A DNA stretch of 64,000 bases from contig BAOK01000001.1 in the NCBI GenBank assembly GCA_000509225.1, positions 992,001 to 1,056,000 of the forward strand, in the 5' to 3' direction. This document shows positions 27,084 through 35,602 of this stretch, piece by piece. Every line of letters starts with the position of its first letter. Position 1 is the first letter of the stretch. This stretch comes from Parvibaculaceae bacterium Mf 1.05b.01. Lineage in GTDB: Bacteria; Pseudomonadota; Alphaproteobacteria; Parvibaculales; Parvibaculaceae. The translations under genes and the position numbers were made by a program. Under the pieces are notes generated by a model. It was not told the DNA's origin, made no database searches, and saw only the letters and a program-made list of their open reading frames with translations.

Positions 27084-27824
27084 ATGTCCGCAGAATTGAA
27101 GGCGCTGATCGAGGGTAGCGAACGCGCTGTTGTTTTTACGGGCGCGGGGATCAGCACGGAATCCGGCATTCCGGATTTTCGCAGCCCAGGTGGTCTGTGG
27201 ACCAAAATGGCGCCGATTGATTTTCGGGATTTCATGGCCTCAGAGGAAATGCGGATTGAGGCGTGGCGCCGAAAATTCGCGATGGATGGGAGCTTTGCGG
27301 CTGCCGAGCCCAATAAGGGGCATATGGCGGTCGCCAAACTGGTGGATACGGGCAGGGTCACTCACGTGATTACCCAAAACGTCGATAACCTGCACCAGAA
27401 CTCGGGCGTGCCGACAGACAGGGTGATTGAGCTTCATGGGAACAGCACTTACGCCACGTGCCTCAATTGCGGCGCGCGCTATGAGTTGGCGGAGATCCGG
27501 TCGCACTATGAGGAACACGGCAAGCCACAGGACTGTCAGTTTTGCAGCGGGATCATAAAGTCAGCGACGATCTCCTTCGGACAGGCGATGCCGGAAGCCG
27601 AGATGGAGCGGGCGACGGAAGCGACCTTAGAGTGCGACCTGTTTATCGCGATTGGCTCGTCGCTGCAGGTCTATCCCGCAGCTGGTTTCCCGATTATGGC
27701 AAAGAAGAATGGCGCGAAGCTCGTGATTTTGAACCGCGAAGAAACCGAGCTGGATCCGCTTGCAGACCTTGTCGTGCATGAGGAGATTGGACCGACACTC
27801 GCCCCGATAGTTCAGTTGAACTAG
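27084..27824 (+). CDS. NAD-dependent protein deacylase (sirtuin)
   Basis: 246 aa Sir2-family enzyme removing acyl groups from lysines using NAD. NAD-binding GAGISTESGIPDFRSPGGLW, TQNVDNLHQNSG, the catalytic His in IELHGN, and a zinc site of two CxxC pairs (CLNCGARY and CQFCSGI). The later segment KSATISFGQAMP differs slightly from the usual P-x-V-V-x-F-G-E. Start ATG 27084 lies after GGAGTGGGG. Its stop interlocks with that of the convergent HxlR gene in a shared CTAG. Confidence 0.92.
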   Translation: MSAELKALIEGSERAVVFTGAGISTESGIPDFRSPGGLWTKMAPIDFRDFMASEEMRIEAWRRKFAMDGSFAAAEPNKGHMAVAKLVDTGRVTHVITQNVDNLHQNSGVPTDRVIELHGNSTYATCLNCGARYELAEIRSHYEEHGKPQDCQFCSGIIKSATISFGQAMPEAEMERATEATLECDLFIAIGSSLQVYPAAGFPIMAKKNGAKLVILNREETELDPLADLVVHEEIGPTLAPIVQLN

Positions 27825-28327
27825 AGATATTGTTCTGCTTCCTGCTGCTCAAATGTTTTGTATCGCGCGCTCGGCCAAAACCGGATGTCTTCTCTTTTTA
27901 GCGGTCGTTTTTTCCGGGTTACCATAAGACCGTCTATGGGTTTCCTGGACTGTCGGTCTACGACCAGCATTGGCGGCGCTTTGTCGTCCTGCAGCCACCT
28001 GTCGCCCCATTGAATCAACGCGCACAGGACCGTCAGCAGGTCTTCCCCCGCCTCCGTGGGCAGGTATTCATTCCAACTCGTCTCGGCGTTGATAGGTCTC
28101 TTTTCGATAATGCGATGTTCTTCGAGCTTTTGCAGACGGGCGGATAAGATGTTTTTGGCGATCCCCAAATTGCGTTGAAAATCAGCAAAGCGATTGGTGC
28201 CCAAGAACATTTCTCGAAGGATCAGGACTGACCAGCGATCACCAATAATGTCCATGGATTTTTTGATCGAACAGTCTTCCCGCATTTGCATCGGGATCGA
28301 TAGCTTGGCCGCGGTCTTTGCATTCAT
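27821..28327 (-). CDS. HxlR family transcriptional regulator
   Basis: 168 aa from ATG 28327. The winged-helix HxlR core covers about residues 15-105: CSIKKSMDIIGDRWSVLILREMFLGTNRFADFQRNLG, then the IAKNILSARLQKLEEHRII recognition region and WNEYLPTEAGEDLLTVL. The conserved Cys near the N-terminus (DCSIKKS), used for redox or electrophile sensing in some relatives, is present. It is divergent from an enoyl-CoA hydratase gene, and a perfect 9+9 inverted repeat lies between them, so it likely controls that gene and itself. Confidence 0.88.
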   Translation of the reverse strand: MNAKTAAKLSIPMQMREDCSIKKSMDIIGDRWSVLILREMFLGTNRFADFQRNLGIAKNILSARLQKLEEHRIIEKRPINAETSWNEYLPTEAGEDLLTVLCALIQWGDRWLQDDKAPPMLVVDRQSRKPIDGLMVTRKKRPLKREDIRFWPSARYKTFEQQEAEQYL

Positions 28328-28419
28328 CTCATTGTCTCTATCTTGCCTGTGCACCCACGCACAGGCGTGTTGCATTGAATAGCGACTTTAGCAGAGTTCA
28401 ATGGTTGCGAAATGAAACA

Positions 28420-28444
28420 AATTGGTTTTTATTTGAAACCAATT
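28420..28444. promoter_or_regulatory. Inverted repeat, probable HxlR operator
   Basis: AATTGGTTT (28420-28428) and AAACCAATT (28436-28444) are perfect complements with a 7-base spacer. It sits in the divergent intergenic region, 93 bases from the HxlR start and 39 bases from the enoyl-CoA hydratase start. Confidence 0.65.
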
Positions 28445-28482
28445 ATTTGCTGACCACGTAGACAGAATAGAAGGGAAGCCCC

Positions 28483-29271
28483 ATGGCAGTTGTCGATTTT
28501 AAGATGGACGGTGAGTTAGCCATTCTCACGATCAACAATCCCCCAGTTAACCTCGCAGATGATGCTTTGTTTGTGGCCCTGCATGAAGCAATTGATCAGC
28601 TGGGATCGTCAAATGCCCGTGCGGCCCTTTTGCGTGCTGAAGGGGAACATTTTGGATGCGGCGTCAACGTCAACACCACCTTTGTGGGGCGAGGAGCTGA
28701 CGATGCCCTGCCAATGCTGCAACGTGGTGTCGGTGACCTGCAAAGACTGGAGCGGATGCCAATTCCCATCATTTGTGCGGTTCAGGGGCTTTGTCTGGCG
28801 GCGGGATTAGAGATTGCCCTGCGGTGCGACATCATTATTTCGTCGTCCAGTGCACAGTTTGCGCAAGTTGAACAGCATATTGGCGCTGCGACCTATCTGG
28901 GCGGTGCCTATCTTCTAGCTGAAAGATGTGGACCAGCGCGGGCGCGGCATATCTGTTTTTCTGGTGATTTTTTTCGCGCGGAAGAGTTTGAGCGCTGGGG
29001 TATTATCAACCAGGTTGTTGCGGAAGAAGACTTGGACACTGTTGCTTTGGCCTATGCCCGGAAGGTTGCCAACGGGCCGACCAAGGCGCATGCGATTACG
29101 AAACAAACAATCCGCAAATTTTTGGACGATGGTGTAGTAGCGGCGGATACATTGCTTCTCGAAGTCGGTCCGCCATTATTTGAGTCCCATGATTTTGTTC
29201 ATGGAGTCGATGTGATGGTCAAACACGGGTCGAAAGCGTTTCGCGGCCTCGCCAAATTCACTGGACAATAG
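28483..29271 (+). CDS. Enoyl-CoA hydratase/isomerase family protein
   Basis: 262 aa crotonase-fold protein. Opening LAILTINNPPVNL, first oxyanion segment FGCGVNVNTTFV (atypical for A-G-x-D), second oxyanion region VQGLCLAAGLEIALRCDIIIS, and AQVEQHIGAATYLGGAYLLAERCG where one catalytic Glu is kept. The C-terminal half ends KHGSKAFRGLAKF. The altered first oxyanion loop suggests a specialised acyl-CoA substrate. GAAGGGAAG precedes ATG 28483. Probably controlled by the divergent HxlR regulator through the operator at 28420. Confidence 0.88.
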   Translation: MAVVDFKMDGELAILTINNPPVNLADDALFVALHEAIDQLGSSNARAALLRAEGEHFGCGVNVNTTFVGRGADDALPMLQRGVGDLQRLERMPIPIICAVQGLCLAAGLEIALRCDIIISSSSAQFAQVEQHIGAATYLGGAYLLAERCGPARARHICFSGDFFRAEEFERWGIINQVVAEEDLDTVALAYARKVANGPTKAHAITKQTIRKFLDDGVVAADTLLLEVGPPLFESHDFVHGVDVMVKHGSKAFRGLAKFTGQ

Positions 29272-29295
29272 ATGGTCCGCGCTGGTGGATGTGGG

Positions 29296-30042
29296 TTAAC
29301 GTGCGTTTGCCCATCCGCCGGCGAGGGGAATGACCTGACCGGTGATGAAGCCGGATAGGGGGGTGGCCAGGAACGTTATGAGAGCTGCGGCTTCTTCTGG
29401 TTTTCCAAGGCGCTTGAGCGGGATGTTCTTAAGGATCTTGGCCATGGCTTCTTCGTTGGCCAGGAGTTCCGGCGGGAAATAGTCCGGATTTTCGACATAA
29501 TTGGGCGCGACCGCGTTTACCTGAATGTTCCTTGGTGCCAGTTCCCGTGAGAGCGACAGCATGAGAGAGTTGGCGGCACCCCGGGCAGAGGCATACATGG
29601 AATAGTTGGCAAGACCATTGAGCGGTGCAGCGGAGGTGAGGAAGAGGACTTTGCCGCCGCCAGCAGATTTCATGGAAGGCACGATCGCACGGGTGACACG
29701 AAAGGGCTTGAAAACGAGGGCTTCATAGGTTGCCTCCAAATCCTCGTCTTTGGCTGTGTCGAGCGGCGCACGGAGTGCGGGGTAAGCGTCATTATTGATG
29801 AGAACATCGATGCGGCCGGATTCTTCCAATACGCGTCCGGCAGCAACGACAGGATCAGAACCGCTGACAGTCTTGAGACCGGGCAGGGCCGCTTCTGCTG
29901 CGCTGCGCATGTTCGCATCAGCGAATGCGGGATCTGTTCCGTAGACCGTTGCGCCGGCTTCAAGGAGGGCTTTCGCAGAAGGGCGCCCGACAAAGTGCTC
30001 CAGATCTGTGATCAGGACGATTGTGTCCGCTAACTCGCTCAT
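29296..30042 (-). CDS. Probable halohydrin dehalogenase (SDR-related)
   Basis: 248 aa SDR-fold protein without a working NAD(P) site: the glycine-rich loop is replaced by T12-x4-F17-x-G19, which in halohydrin dehalogenases forms the halide/nucleophile pocket. The catalytic set is S137-x12-Y150-x3-R154, with Arg where ordinary SDRs have Lys. Both patterns are the published discriminators of this small family, which interconverts vicinal haloalcohols and epoxides with release of halide. Start ATG 30042 follows GGAGGAAG. Convergent with the enoyl-CoA hydratase gene and divergent from an alpha-glucosidase gene. Most annotation pipelines would label it an SDR oxidoreductase. Substrate is unknown. 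Confidence 0.8.
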   Translation of the reverse strand: MSELADTIVLITDLEHFVGRPSAKALLEAGATVYGTDPAFADANMRSAAEAALPGLKTVSGSDPVVAAGRVLEESGRIDVLINNDAYPALRAPLDTAKDEDLEATYEALVFKPFRVTRAIVPSMKSAGGGKVLFLTSAAPLNGLANYSMYASARGAANSLMLSLSRELAPRNIQVNAVAPNYVENPDYFPPELLANEEAMAKILKNIPLKRLGKPEEAAALITFLATPLSGFITGQVIPLAGGWANAR

Positions 30043-30121
30043 GGCTTCCTCCAACATATTCATCTGCTCCGACCTGATGTAGCATTTACCCAAGTGGAGC
30101 GCGATGTTTTAGGGGAAATGT

Positions 30122-31759
30122 ATGAGTGGCTTGGTGAAGACGCCCTGGTGGAAGGGCGCGGTTGTTTATCAGATCTACCCAAGGAGTTATGCAGACACAA
30201 CGGGCTCCGGCGTGGGCGATCTTGAGGGCATCAAACGCAAACTGGATTATGTCGCATCGCTTGGTGTTGATGCGATCTGGCTGTCGCCAATCTATCCCAG
30301 TCCTAACAAGGATTTTAGTTATGACGTTGCTGACTATTGCGACGTCGCGCCGGAAATGGGCACGCTTGACGGGTTTGACGCTCTTCTGAAGGCGACCCAT
30401 GAGCGAGGCATGAAGCTCATTCTGGATCAGGTGCTGGCCCATAGTTCTGATCAGCATGCCTGGTTTCAGGAGAGCTTGCTGTCCAGGGACAATGAAAAAG
30501 CGAATTGGTATGTCTGGGCAGACGCCAAGGAAGATGGGACGCCACCCAACAATTGGATGTCCGCCTTTGGGGGACCTGCCTGGTCCTGGCACCCGGTCCG
30601 GCGGCAATATTACCACCACAAATTTCTACGCCAGCAGCCAAAGCTGAACTTCCACGAACCGGAAGCGGTGAACGCGCTTATGAATGTGTTGAGGTTCTGG
30701 CTGGATCGCGGTGTGGACGGGTTCCGCCTGGATGTGGCGCATGCCTATTTCCATGATGCTGCCCTCACCGACAATCCGCCGGTGCCGATGGAGGAGCGTA
30801 CCGGTCTGAACTGGTCGCATGCCCCCCGCCTTCAGCAACATGTACATGATAGCGGCTTACCTGAAAATCAGATTGCCATGCGGGCGGTTCGGTCGGTTCT
30901 CGATGAATATGAGGATCGGCTCGCATTTGGGGAATTTGCTGAAACGCCTGAAATGATCGGGACCTATGTGGGTGAGCCTGATCTGCTACACACGGCCTAT
31001 ACATTTGATTTTCTTGAGGACCGGTCACTCGCGCCGATGGTCTTTCAGAGCTATTACCAGGACACGCTAAAGCAGAATGGGGATCCCTGGCCCTGTGTGA
31101 CCTTCTCCAATCATGATCTCACTCGGCCTGTAACCCGGTGGGGTGGTGGAGGAGAGGGGAACGACGATCTCGCCAGATTTGGTCTGGCGTTGCTTCTTGC
31201 GCTCCGAGGAACCGTTCTTCTCTATCAAGGAGAGGAACTTGGGCTTCCCGACGTCGATATTGAGCGTGATCAGATCCAGGATCCGGTGGGCGAACTCTAT
31301 TTCCCCTTCGGCAAAGGCAGAGATGGATGTCGGACGCCGATGCCGTGGATCAGTCGCGCGCCGAACGCAGGTTTCAGCGGTGGGGAACCCTGGTTGCCAA
31401 TTCCGGCCACGCACTCTGAGCGGGCGGTCGATGTTCAGGAAGCAATGAATGGTACAGTCCTGAAGTTCGCGCGGGAGGCCATCCGCTTCCGGAAGGAACA
31501 CACCTGTTTGTCCACCGGTGATATCAGCTTCTTAGAAAGCAGCGGCTCCATATTGGCATTTGAACGTGCACTTGGTGATGAGATGCTGACTTGTGTTTTC
31601 AACTCTAGTAAAGATACGGCTGTTTGGCATGGCAATGCTGCCTCAAAGGTTGTTTTGAAAGGCGCCGACAGACTTGAATTCGGCACGGGCGATGTTTCGA
31701 TCGTTGGGACTGAAGTGATCTGCGGTCCGAGGAGTGTAGCCTTCTTCAACAGAACCTAG
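30122..31759 (+). CDS. GH13 alpha-glucosidase / oligo-1,6-glucosidase type
   Basis: 545 aa family 13 glycoside hydrolase. PWWKGAVVYQIYPRSYADTTGSGVGDLEGI opens the TIM barrel; calcium/substrate motif LILDQVLAHSSDQHAWF; nucleophile Asp in DGFRLDVAHAYF; acid/base Glu in LAFGEFAETPE; third carboxylate in FSNHDLTRPVTRWG. No signal peptide, so it acts in the cytosol on imported oligosaccharides, likely exo-alpha-glucosidase activity. No transporter or regulator for sugars is next to it. Its stop interlocks with the stop of the convergent molybdenum-cofactor gene in a shared CTAG. Confidence 0.92.
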   Translation: MSGLVKTPWWKGAVVYQIYPRSYADTTGSGVGDLEGIKRKLDYVASLGVDAIWLSPIYPSPNKDFSYDVADYCDVAPEMGTLDGFDALLKATHERGMKLILDQVLAHSSDQHAWFQESLLSRDNEKANWYVWADAKEDGTPPNNWMSAFGGPAWSWHPVRRQYYHHKFLRQQPKLNFHEPEAVNALMNVLRFWLDRGVDGFRLDVAHAYFHDAALTDNPPVPMEERTGLNWSHAPRLQQHVHDSGLPENQIAMRAVRSVLDEYEDRLAFGEFAETPEMIGTYVGEPDLLHTAYTFDFLEDRSLAPMVFQSYYQDTLKQNGDPWPCVTFSNHDLTRPVTRWGGGGEGNDDLARFGLALLLALRGTVLLYQGEELGLPDVDIERDQIQDPVGELYFPFGKGRDGCRTPMPWISRAPNAGFSGGEPWLPIPATHSERAVDVQEAMNGTVLKFAREAIRFRKEHTCLSTGDISFLESSGSILAFERALGDEMLTCVFNSSKDTAVWHGNAASKVVLKGADRLEFGTGDVSIVGTEVICGPRSVAFFNRT

Positions 31760-33375
31760 TCGGTTTGATGTTTGCGTAAGGCCTCTGGTGTATCGAAGTC
31801 AGCGAGGGGAGCATCACCATCGACGGGAACTTCGCACACCAGATCAGTATTCTGTGCCATCAGTGTCTTCGCCCCGACATCGCCTGAGAGGTTTAGAAGG
31901 TCGGGAAAGAAGGAGGCATCCCACAGGACAGGGTTGCCTCGTTTTTTGCCAACGACAGGCACGCAGATGAACTTGTCGTCCGTTGGGTCGCGTGCCTCAA
32001 TTAGATGGTTGATAAGATCTGATGAAACGAGGGGCATGTCGCCCAGCAAGATCACTGCTGCATCAACAGGTGGATCAAGCTCTGCGGCGGCTTTGATGCC
32101 TGCCCTAATGGAAGTGCTTAAACCGTCTGCATAGTCGGGATTGTGCGCATATTCCATAGGGCGGCCCGCAAGAGCTTTCAGCACCCCTTCTTTTTCGTGT
32201 CCGGTGACCAGGATGATACCGTCAGCCTTTGAGGCAAGTGCAGCATCGGCCACGTGAGCAATCATTGGTTTGCCGTCAAAATCGCTGGTGAGTTTGTTCG
32301 TCGGGCCCATGCGGGTTGAGCGACCACCGCCTAAGATAATTGCCGCCACACGAGGGGCCTGATCGCTTTTGCGCTTCGCATCACGAGGTTGAGGTCGAGA
32401 GGGAATTTCTTTTAGAAGACCTCCGACGCCCATGGACTGAATATCACGGGACTCAACTGCCATTCCGGCCGCCAGACGCTGCAACACCCAATCAACGCCA
32501 TTCAGTTTCGGTGACCTGGCGCAGCCAGGCAGGCCCACGACCGGTCGGCCCGCCAACTCTGCTAACAGCAACAAATTTCCCGGATCAACAGGCATGCCGA
32601 AATGCCGGATCAATCCTCCTGATTTTTCGATGGACGATGGAACCACATCGCGCCGATCCCCCGTTGCGGATGCTCCAAGGATCAGGATCATTTCAATGTT
32701 GGCAGGCGCAGCTTGAAGCGCGGCCATAAGCGATTTTTCATCATGCGCGCATGTCTGAACGCTATCCAGCGAAACAGCTAGGTTTTCTAGCCTCGAACGG
32801 ATGACTGTTTCCGATCTGGCCAAAACAGACTGTTTGGTTCCGTCTACGCTTGTGAGGATGAGGGCAGCTGTTTTGAGTCGAAAAGGATTTAGCAATAATG
32901 CGGGCGATGAGTTTGCCGCTAGGGCCGCTGCGTGGTCGACCACCTGCTTCGGCGCGGCATAGGGAATGATTTTCACCGTGGCCACCATCTGACCTTCGGT
33001 TACAGCATCGAAATTGGGGAGGGTCGCGACGGTGATCGCCTCATCGAGACCATTGATTTCGTTGATGGTGGCTTCATTCAAGCTGAGAACGCCGGGGACA
33101 GTTGCATAGAGATTGGCGCGCCCGGTGAAGGCAGTGTCTGCGCGTATGTGGGGGCCTGTGAGCGCGGCTGCAATGATTGCGGCGGCCTCATCTTCGGGCA
33201 TGTCCTCTGCGTCCAGCTGGGCTGCGTAGAGCGTTGCGATACCCGCATGTGACAGAAATTCAATATCTTCACCGCTCAGAACGCGACCCTTTTTAAAGGT
33301 CTTGTCGACTGTTCGGACGGAGTGCGCGAGCACCATGCCTTTTGCTTCTGAAACCGAGAAGGAGCCGAACTTCAT
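31756..33375 (-). CDS. Molybdopterin-binding/MobA-like NTP-transferase fusion protein
   Basis: 539 aa with two parts. Residues 1 to about 340 resemble a molybdopterin-binding domain of the MoeA/MogA class (ILILGASATGDRRDVVPSSIEKSGG, then GLPGCARSPKLNGVDWVLQR). From about 348 a MobA/MocA-type nucleotidyltransferase begins: AAIILGGGRSTRMGPTNKL, LLGDMPLVSSDLI and RGNPVLWDASFF. MocA-like enzymes add CMP to the molybdenum cofactor for xanthine-dehydrogenase-family enzymes. It is the last gene of the cox-like cluster and overlaps the XdhC-like gene by 4 bases, so it likely prepares cofactor for the coxL product. Confidence 0.88.
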   Translation of the reverse strand: MKFGSFSVSEAKGMVLAHSVRTVDKTFKKGRVLSGEDIEFLSHAGIATLYAAQLDAEDMPEDEAAAIIAAALTGPHIRADTAFTGRANLYATVPGVLSLNEATINEINGLDEAITVATLPNFDAVTEGQMVATVKIIPYAAPKQVVDHAAALAANSSPALLLNPFRLKTAALILTSVDGTKQSVLARSETVIRSRLENLAVSLDSVQTCAHDEKSLMAALQAAPANIEMILILGASATGDRRDVVPSSIEKSGGLIRHFGMPVDPGNLLLLAELAGRPVVGLPGCARSPKLNGVDWVLQRLAAGMAVESRDIQSMGVGGLLKEIPSRPQPRDAKRKSDQAPRVAAIILGGGRSTRMGPTNKLTSDFDGKPMIAHVADAALASKADGIILVTGHEKEGVLKALAGRPMEYAHNPDYADGLSTSIRAGIKAAAELDPPVDAAVILLGDMPLVSSDLINHLIEARDPTDDKFICVPVVGKKRGNPVLWDASFFPDLLNLSGDVGAKTLMAQNTDLVCEVPVDGDAPLADFDTPEALRKHQTD

Positions 33376-34061
33376 GAATGCTCCTGCCGAAGTGTTTGGG
33401 TTATTTCTGCTAGGATTGAGATGGCTATTTCCGCAGGGCTCTTCGCGCCGATATTGAGGCCGACGGGCCCACAGATGCGCGCAATTTCTGCGTCGGCAAA
33501 ACCCGCGTCGGTGAGACGTTGTTGGCGGGCCGCTTGCGTTTTTTTGCTACCAAGAGCGCCAATATAGAAAGCGGCAGACTGCAAAGCGACATGAAGGGCA
33601 GGATCATCCAGCTTTGGATCATGGGTTAGGGTGACGACGGCGGTCCGGGCATCCAACTCCAGGTGCTGAAGTGCCTCATCAGGCCATTCATTAATCAGCG
33701 TGACGTTTGGGAAGCGCTCTGCCGACGCGAACGCTTCTCTAGGGTCGATGACGCTCACATCATAGCCAGCTTCCAGTCCCATGCGCGCCAGCGGCTGCGC
33801 GATGTGCACGGCGCCTACAATGATAAGACGTAGTGGCGGATTGAAAACATTGAAGAACCAGGGAGTGCCGTCTGGAGCATCTGTTGTGCGGCTTTTGTCG
33901 GAGCGAATAGCTGCATCGACTTCGGTCATCATCCAATCAGGTTGACCCGTCTCACCTGGCACAAGCGTCAGCTGTTCGTTCGTCTGAAGGTTTGACGCCA
34001 GCACGATGGGTTGTTTTGCCGCCTGAGCGCTCAAAATCTGTTTCAGGGTTTCCTGCTTCAT
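33372..34061 (-). CDS. XdhC/CoxI family protein, C-terminal Rossmann half
   Basis: 229 aa. The Rossmann-type XdhC domain is visible: LIIVGAVHIAQPLARMGLEAGYDVSVIDPREAF, VTLTHDPKLDDPALHVAL, FYIGALGSKKT and the closing GPVGLNIGAKSPAEIAISILAEI. XdhC proteins bind molybdenum cofactor and help sulfurate and insert it into xanthine-dehydrogenase-family enzymes. In many genomes both halves are one polypeptide; here the N-terminal half is the separate gene just upstream, 3 bases away. Confidence 0.9.
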   Translation of the reverse strand: MKQETLKQILSAQAAKQPIVLASNLQTNEQLTLVPGETGQPDWMMTEVDAAIRSDKSRTTDAPDGTPWFFNVFNPPLRLIIVGAVHIAQPLARMGLEAGYDVSVIDPREAFASAERFPNVTLINEWPDEALQHLELDARTAVVTLTHDPKLDDPALHVALQSAAFYIGALGSKKTQAARQQRLTDAGFADAEIARICGPVGLNIGAKSPAEIAISILAEITQTLRQEHS

Positions 34062-34064
34062 GGT

Positions 34065-34424
34065 TCAGGCAACCGTCAGGGGTTCGAGATAGATTTTGAT
34101 CTTGCCGCCACAGGCAAGCCCCACTTCCCAGGCCATGGCGTCGGCGACACCATATTCCAGGACTTCTGGTGCTTCACTCTGGATAGCGTCGAGCGCGCGT
34201 GTAACAACGTCGCCTTCAATACAGCCCCCGGAGACGGAGCCGACGAATGTGGCATCCTCGCGGATGGCAAGCTGACTGCCAACAGGCCGGGGCGCGGAAC
34301 CCCAGGTTTCGATAACGGTCGCGAGGGCAACCTTATGCCCTGCATCCGCCCAGGCTGCTGCTTGTGCCAGCACGTTATCGTCTGCCCGGTTCTTGTTGTC
34401 TAAACGCGTCGTCGTTTCGGTCAT
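34065..34424 (-). CDS. XdhC/CoxI family protein, N-terminal half
   Basis: 119 aa carrying only the first XdhC/CoxI domain: VLAQAAAWADAGHKVALATVIETWGSAPRPVGSQLAI, then FVGSVSGGCIEGDVV, which is the family signature, and GVADAMAWEVGLACGG. ATG 34424 overlaps the coxE stop as ATGA, so it is preferred over an ATG five codons upstream. It is paired with the Rossmann half at 33372 and serves cofactor insertion into the coxSML enzyme. Confidence 0.88.
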   Translation of the reverse strand: MTETTTRLDNKNRADDNVLAQAAAWADAGHKVALATVIETWGSAPRPVGSQLAIREDATFVGSVSGGCIEGDVVTRALDAIQSEAPEVLEYGVADAMAWEVGLACGGKIKIYLEPLTVA

Positions 34425-35602
34425 GCTGCTGCCGGCCATTTTTTCTCAGGCGCACTCAAGGATGCCACAAGGTCTTCAAGGGACGCCAGGTTGTGGACAG
34501 GTCTGAACTCATCCACATGGGGTAGCATGGTTCTAATGCCAAGAGCTTTGGGTTCAAACGCGTCAAATCGGAGCAGTGGGTTGAGCCAAATCAGTCTGCG
34601 GCTGGCACGGTGAAGGCGGGCGATCTCAGGTTCCAGGCCCTCCGCGCCGTCTCTGTCCAACCCATCTGTCACCAACAGGACCGTGGCTCCCTGGCCAAGC
34701 ACCCGCCGTGCCCAATCCACGTTAAAGCGTCTCAGAGTCTCGCCGATGCGCGTGCCACCGTCCCAGTCTTCGACGGCTTTTGAGACAGAAGATAGGGCGT
34801 CATCAACATCCTTGTGGCGAAGTTGGCGCGAAACATGGGTGAGGCGTGTCCCAAACAGGAAGGTGTGGACGCGGTCCCGGTCGTTGGTGAGAGCGTGGAG
34901 GAAGTGAAGGAATGTTCGTGCGTAGACACTCATGGACCCGGAAATATCGCAGAGCACAACCAAAGGCGGCGGACGGTGTCTGCGTTCGCGGCGCTTTAGC
35001 GGAATGATGTCCCCGCCGCGTAGTGAGGCGCGGAGGGTGGCACGCATATCTATCAGTGGGCCGCGAGAGGAGGGACGGGTTCGACGGGTCAGTACTTTGT
35101 CTTGCTTCAGGTGGAGACGGGACAGTGCTTTTCGTGCTTCGGCACTCTCTGCGGCACTCATCTGTTCGAAGTCTTTCGTGCGCAGGATCTCTGCTGCCGA
35201 CATGGTTTCTCTGGCATCAATTTCGACGTCTGGTTCCGGCTCCTGCACAGGCGTATTTTCTTGATTGAGTAGAGCTTCCGCGAGCCTTCGACTCGTCTGC
35301 TCTTCCGGTTCCTCTGGCGGGAGTGTGAGTTCTGGAAGCATCATGGCCATCATGCGTTCCAGCATGCGCGGGTCGCGCCAGAAAATATGGAAGGCCTGAT
35401 TGAAGATTTCCCGCATGTCTTGCGTGTGGATGAGCGTCGTATGGAGCGCCCAGTAGAGATCGCTCTCCGATCTGATGCCGGCCACTTGAACTGCTTCTAT
35501 GGCGTCGAGGACCTGGCGCGGCCCGACCGGCACACCGGCGCGGCGCAGGACGCCTGCAAAATGTGCGATATTCTCTGCTATATGGCCGGAGCTTTCCGTC
35601 AT
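34421..35602 (-). CDS. coxE: VWA domain protein CoxE
   Basis: 393 aa VWA-containing protein. The MIDAS metal site starts at VLCDISGSMSVYAR (D-x-S-x-S), and a second metal-site Asp is in LLVTDGLDRDGAEGL. The N-terminal part is a CoxE helical region (IAHFAGVLRRAGVPVGPRQ). With the MoxR-type ATPase CoxD it works in maturation of CO-dehydrogenase-like enzymes; in the model system CoxD/CoxE assist assembly of the Cu-Mo centre. Overlaps coxD by 4 bases. Confidence 0.92.
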   Translation of the reverse strand: MTESSGHIAENIAHFAGVLRRAGVPVGPRQVLDAIEAVQVAGIRSESDLYWALHTTLIHTQDMREIFNQAFHIFWRDPRMLERMMAMMLPELTLPPEEPEEQTSRRLAEALLNQENTPVQEPEPDVEIDARETMSAAEILRTKDFEQMSAAESAEARKALSRLHLKQDKVLTRRTRPSSRGPLIDMRATLRASLRGGDIIPLKRRERRHRPPPLVVLCDISGSMSVYARTFLHFLHALTNDRDRVHTFLFGTRLTHVSRQLRHKDVDDALSSVSKAVEDWDGGTRIGETLRRFNVDWARRVLGQGATVLLVTDGLDRDGAEGLEPEIARLHRASRRLIWLNPLLRFDAFEPKALGIRTMLPHVDEFRPVHNLASLEDLVASLSAPEKKWPAAA

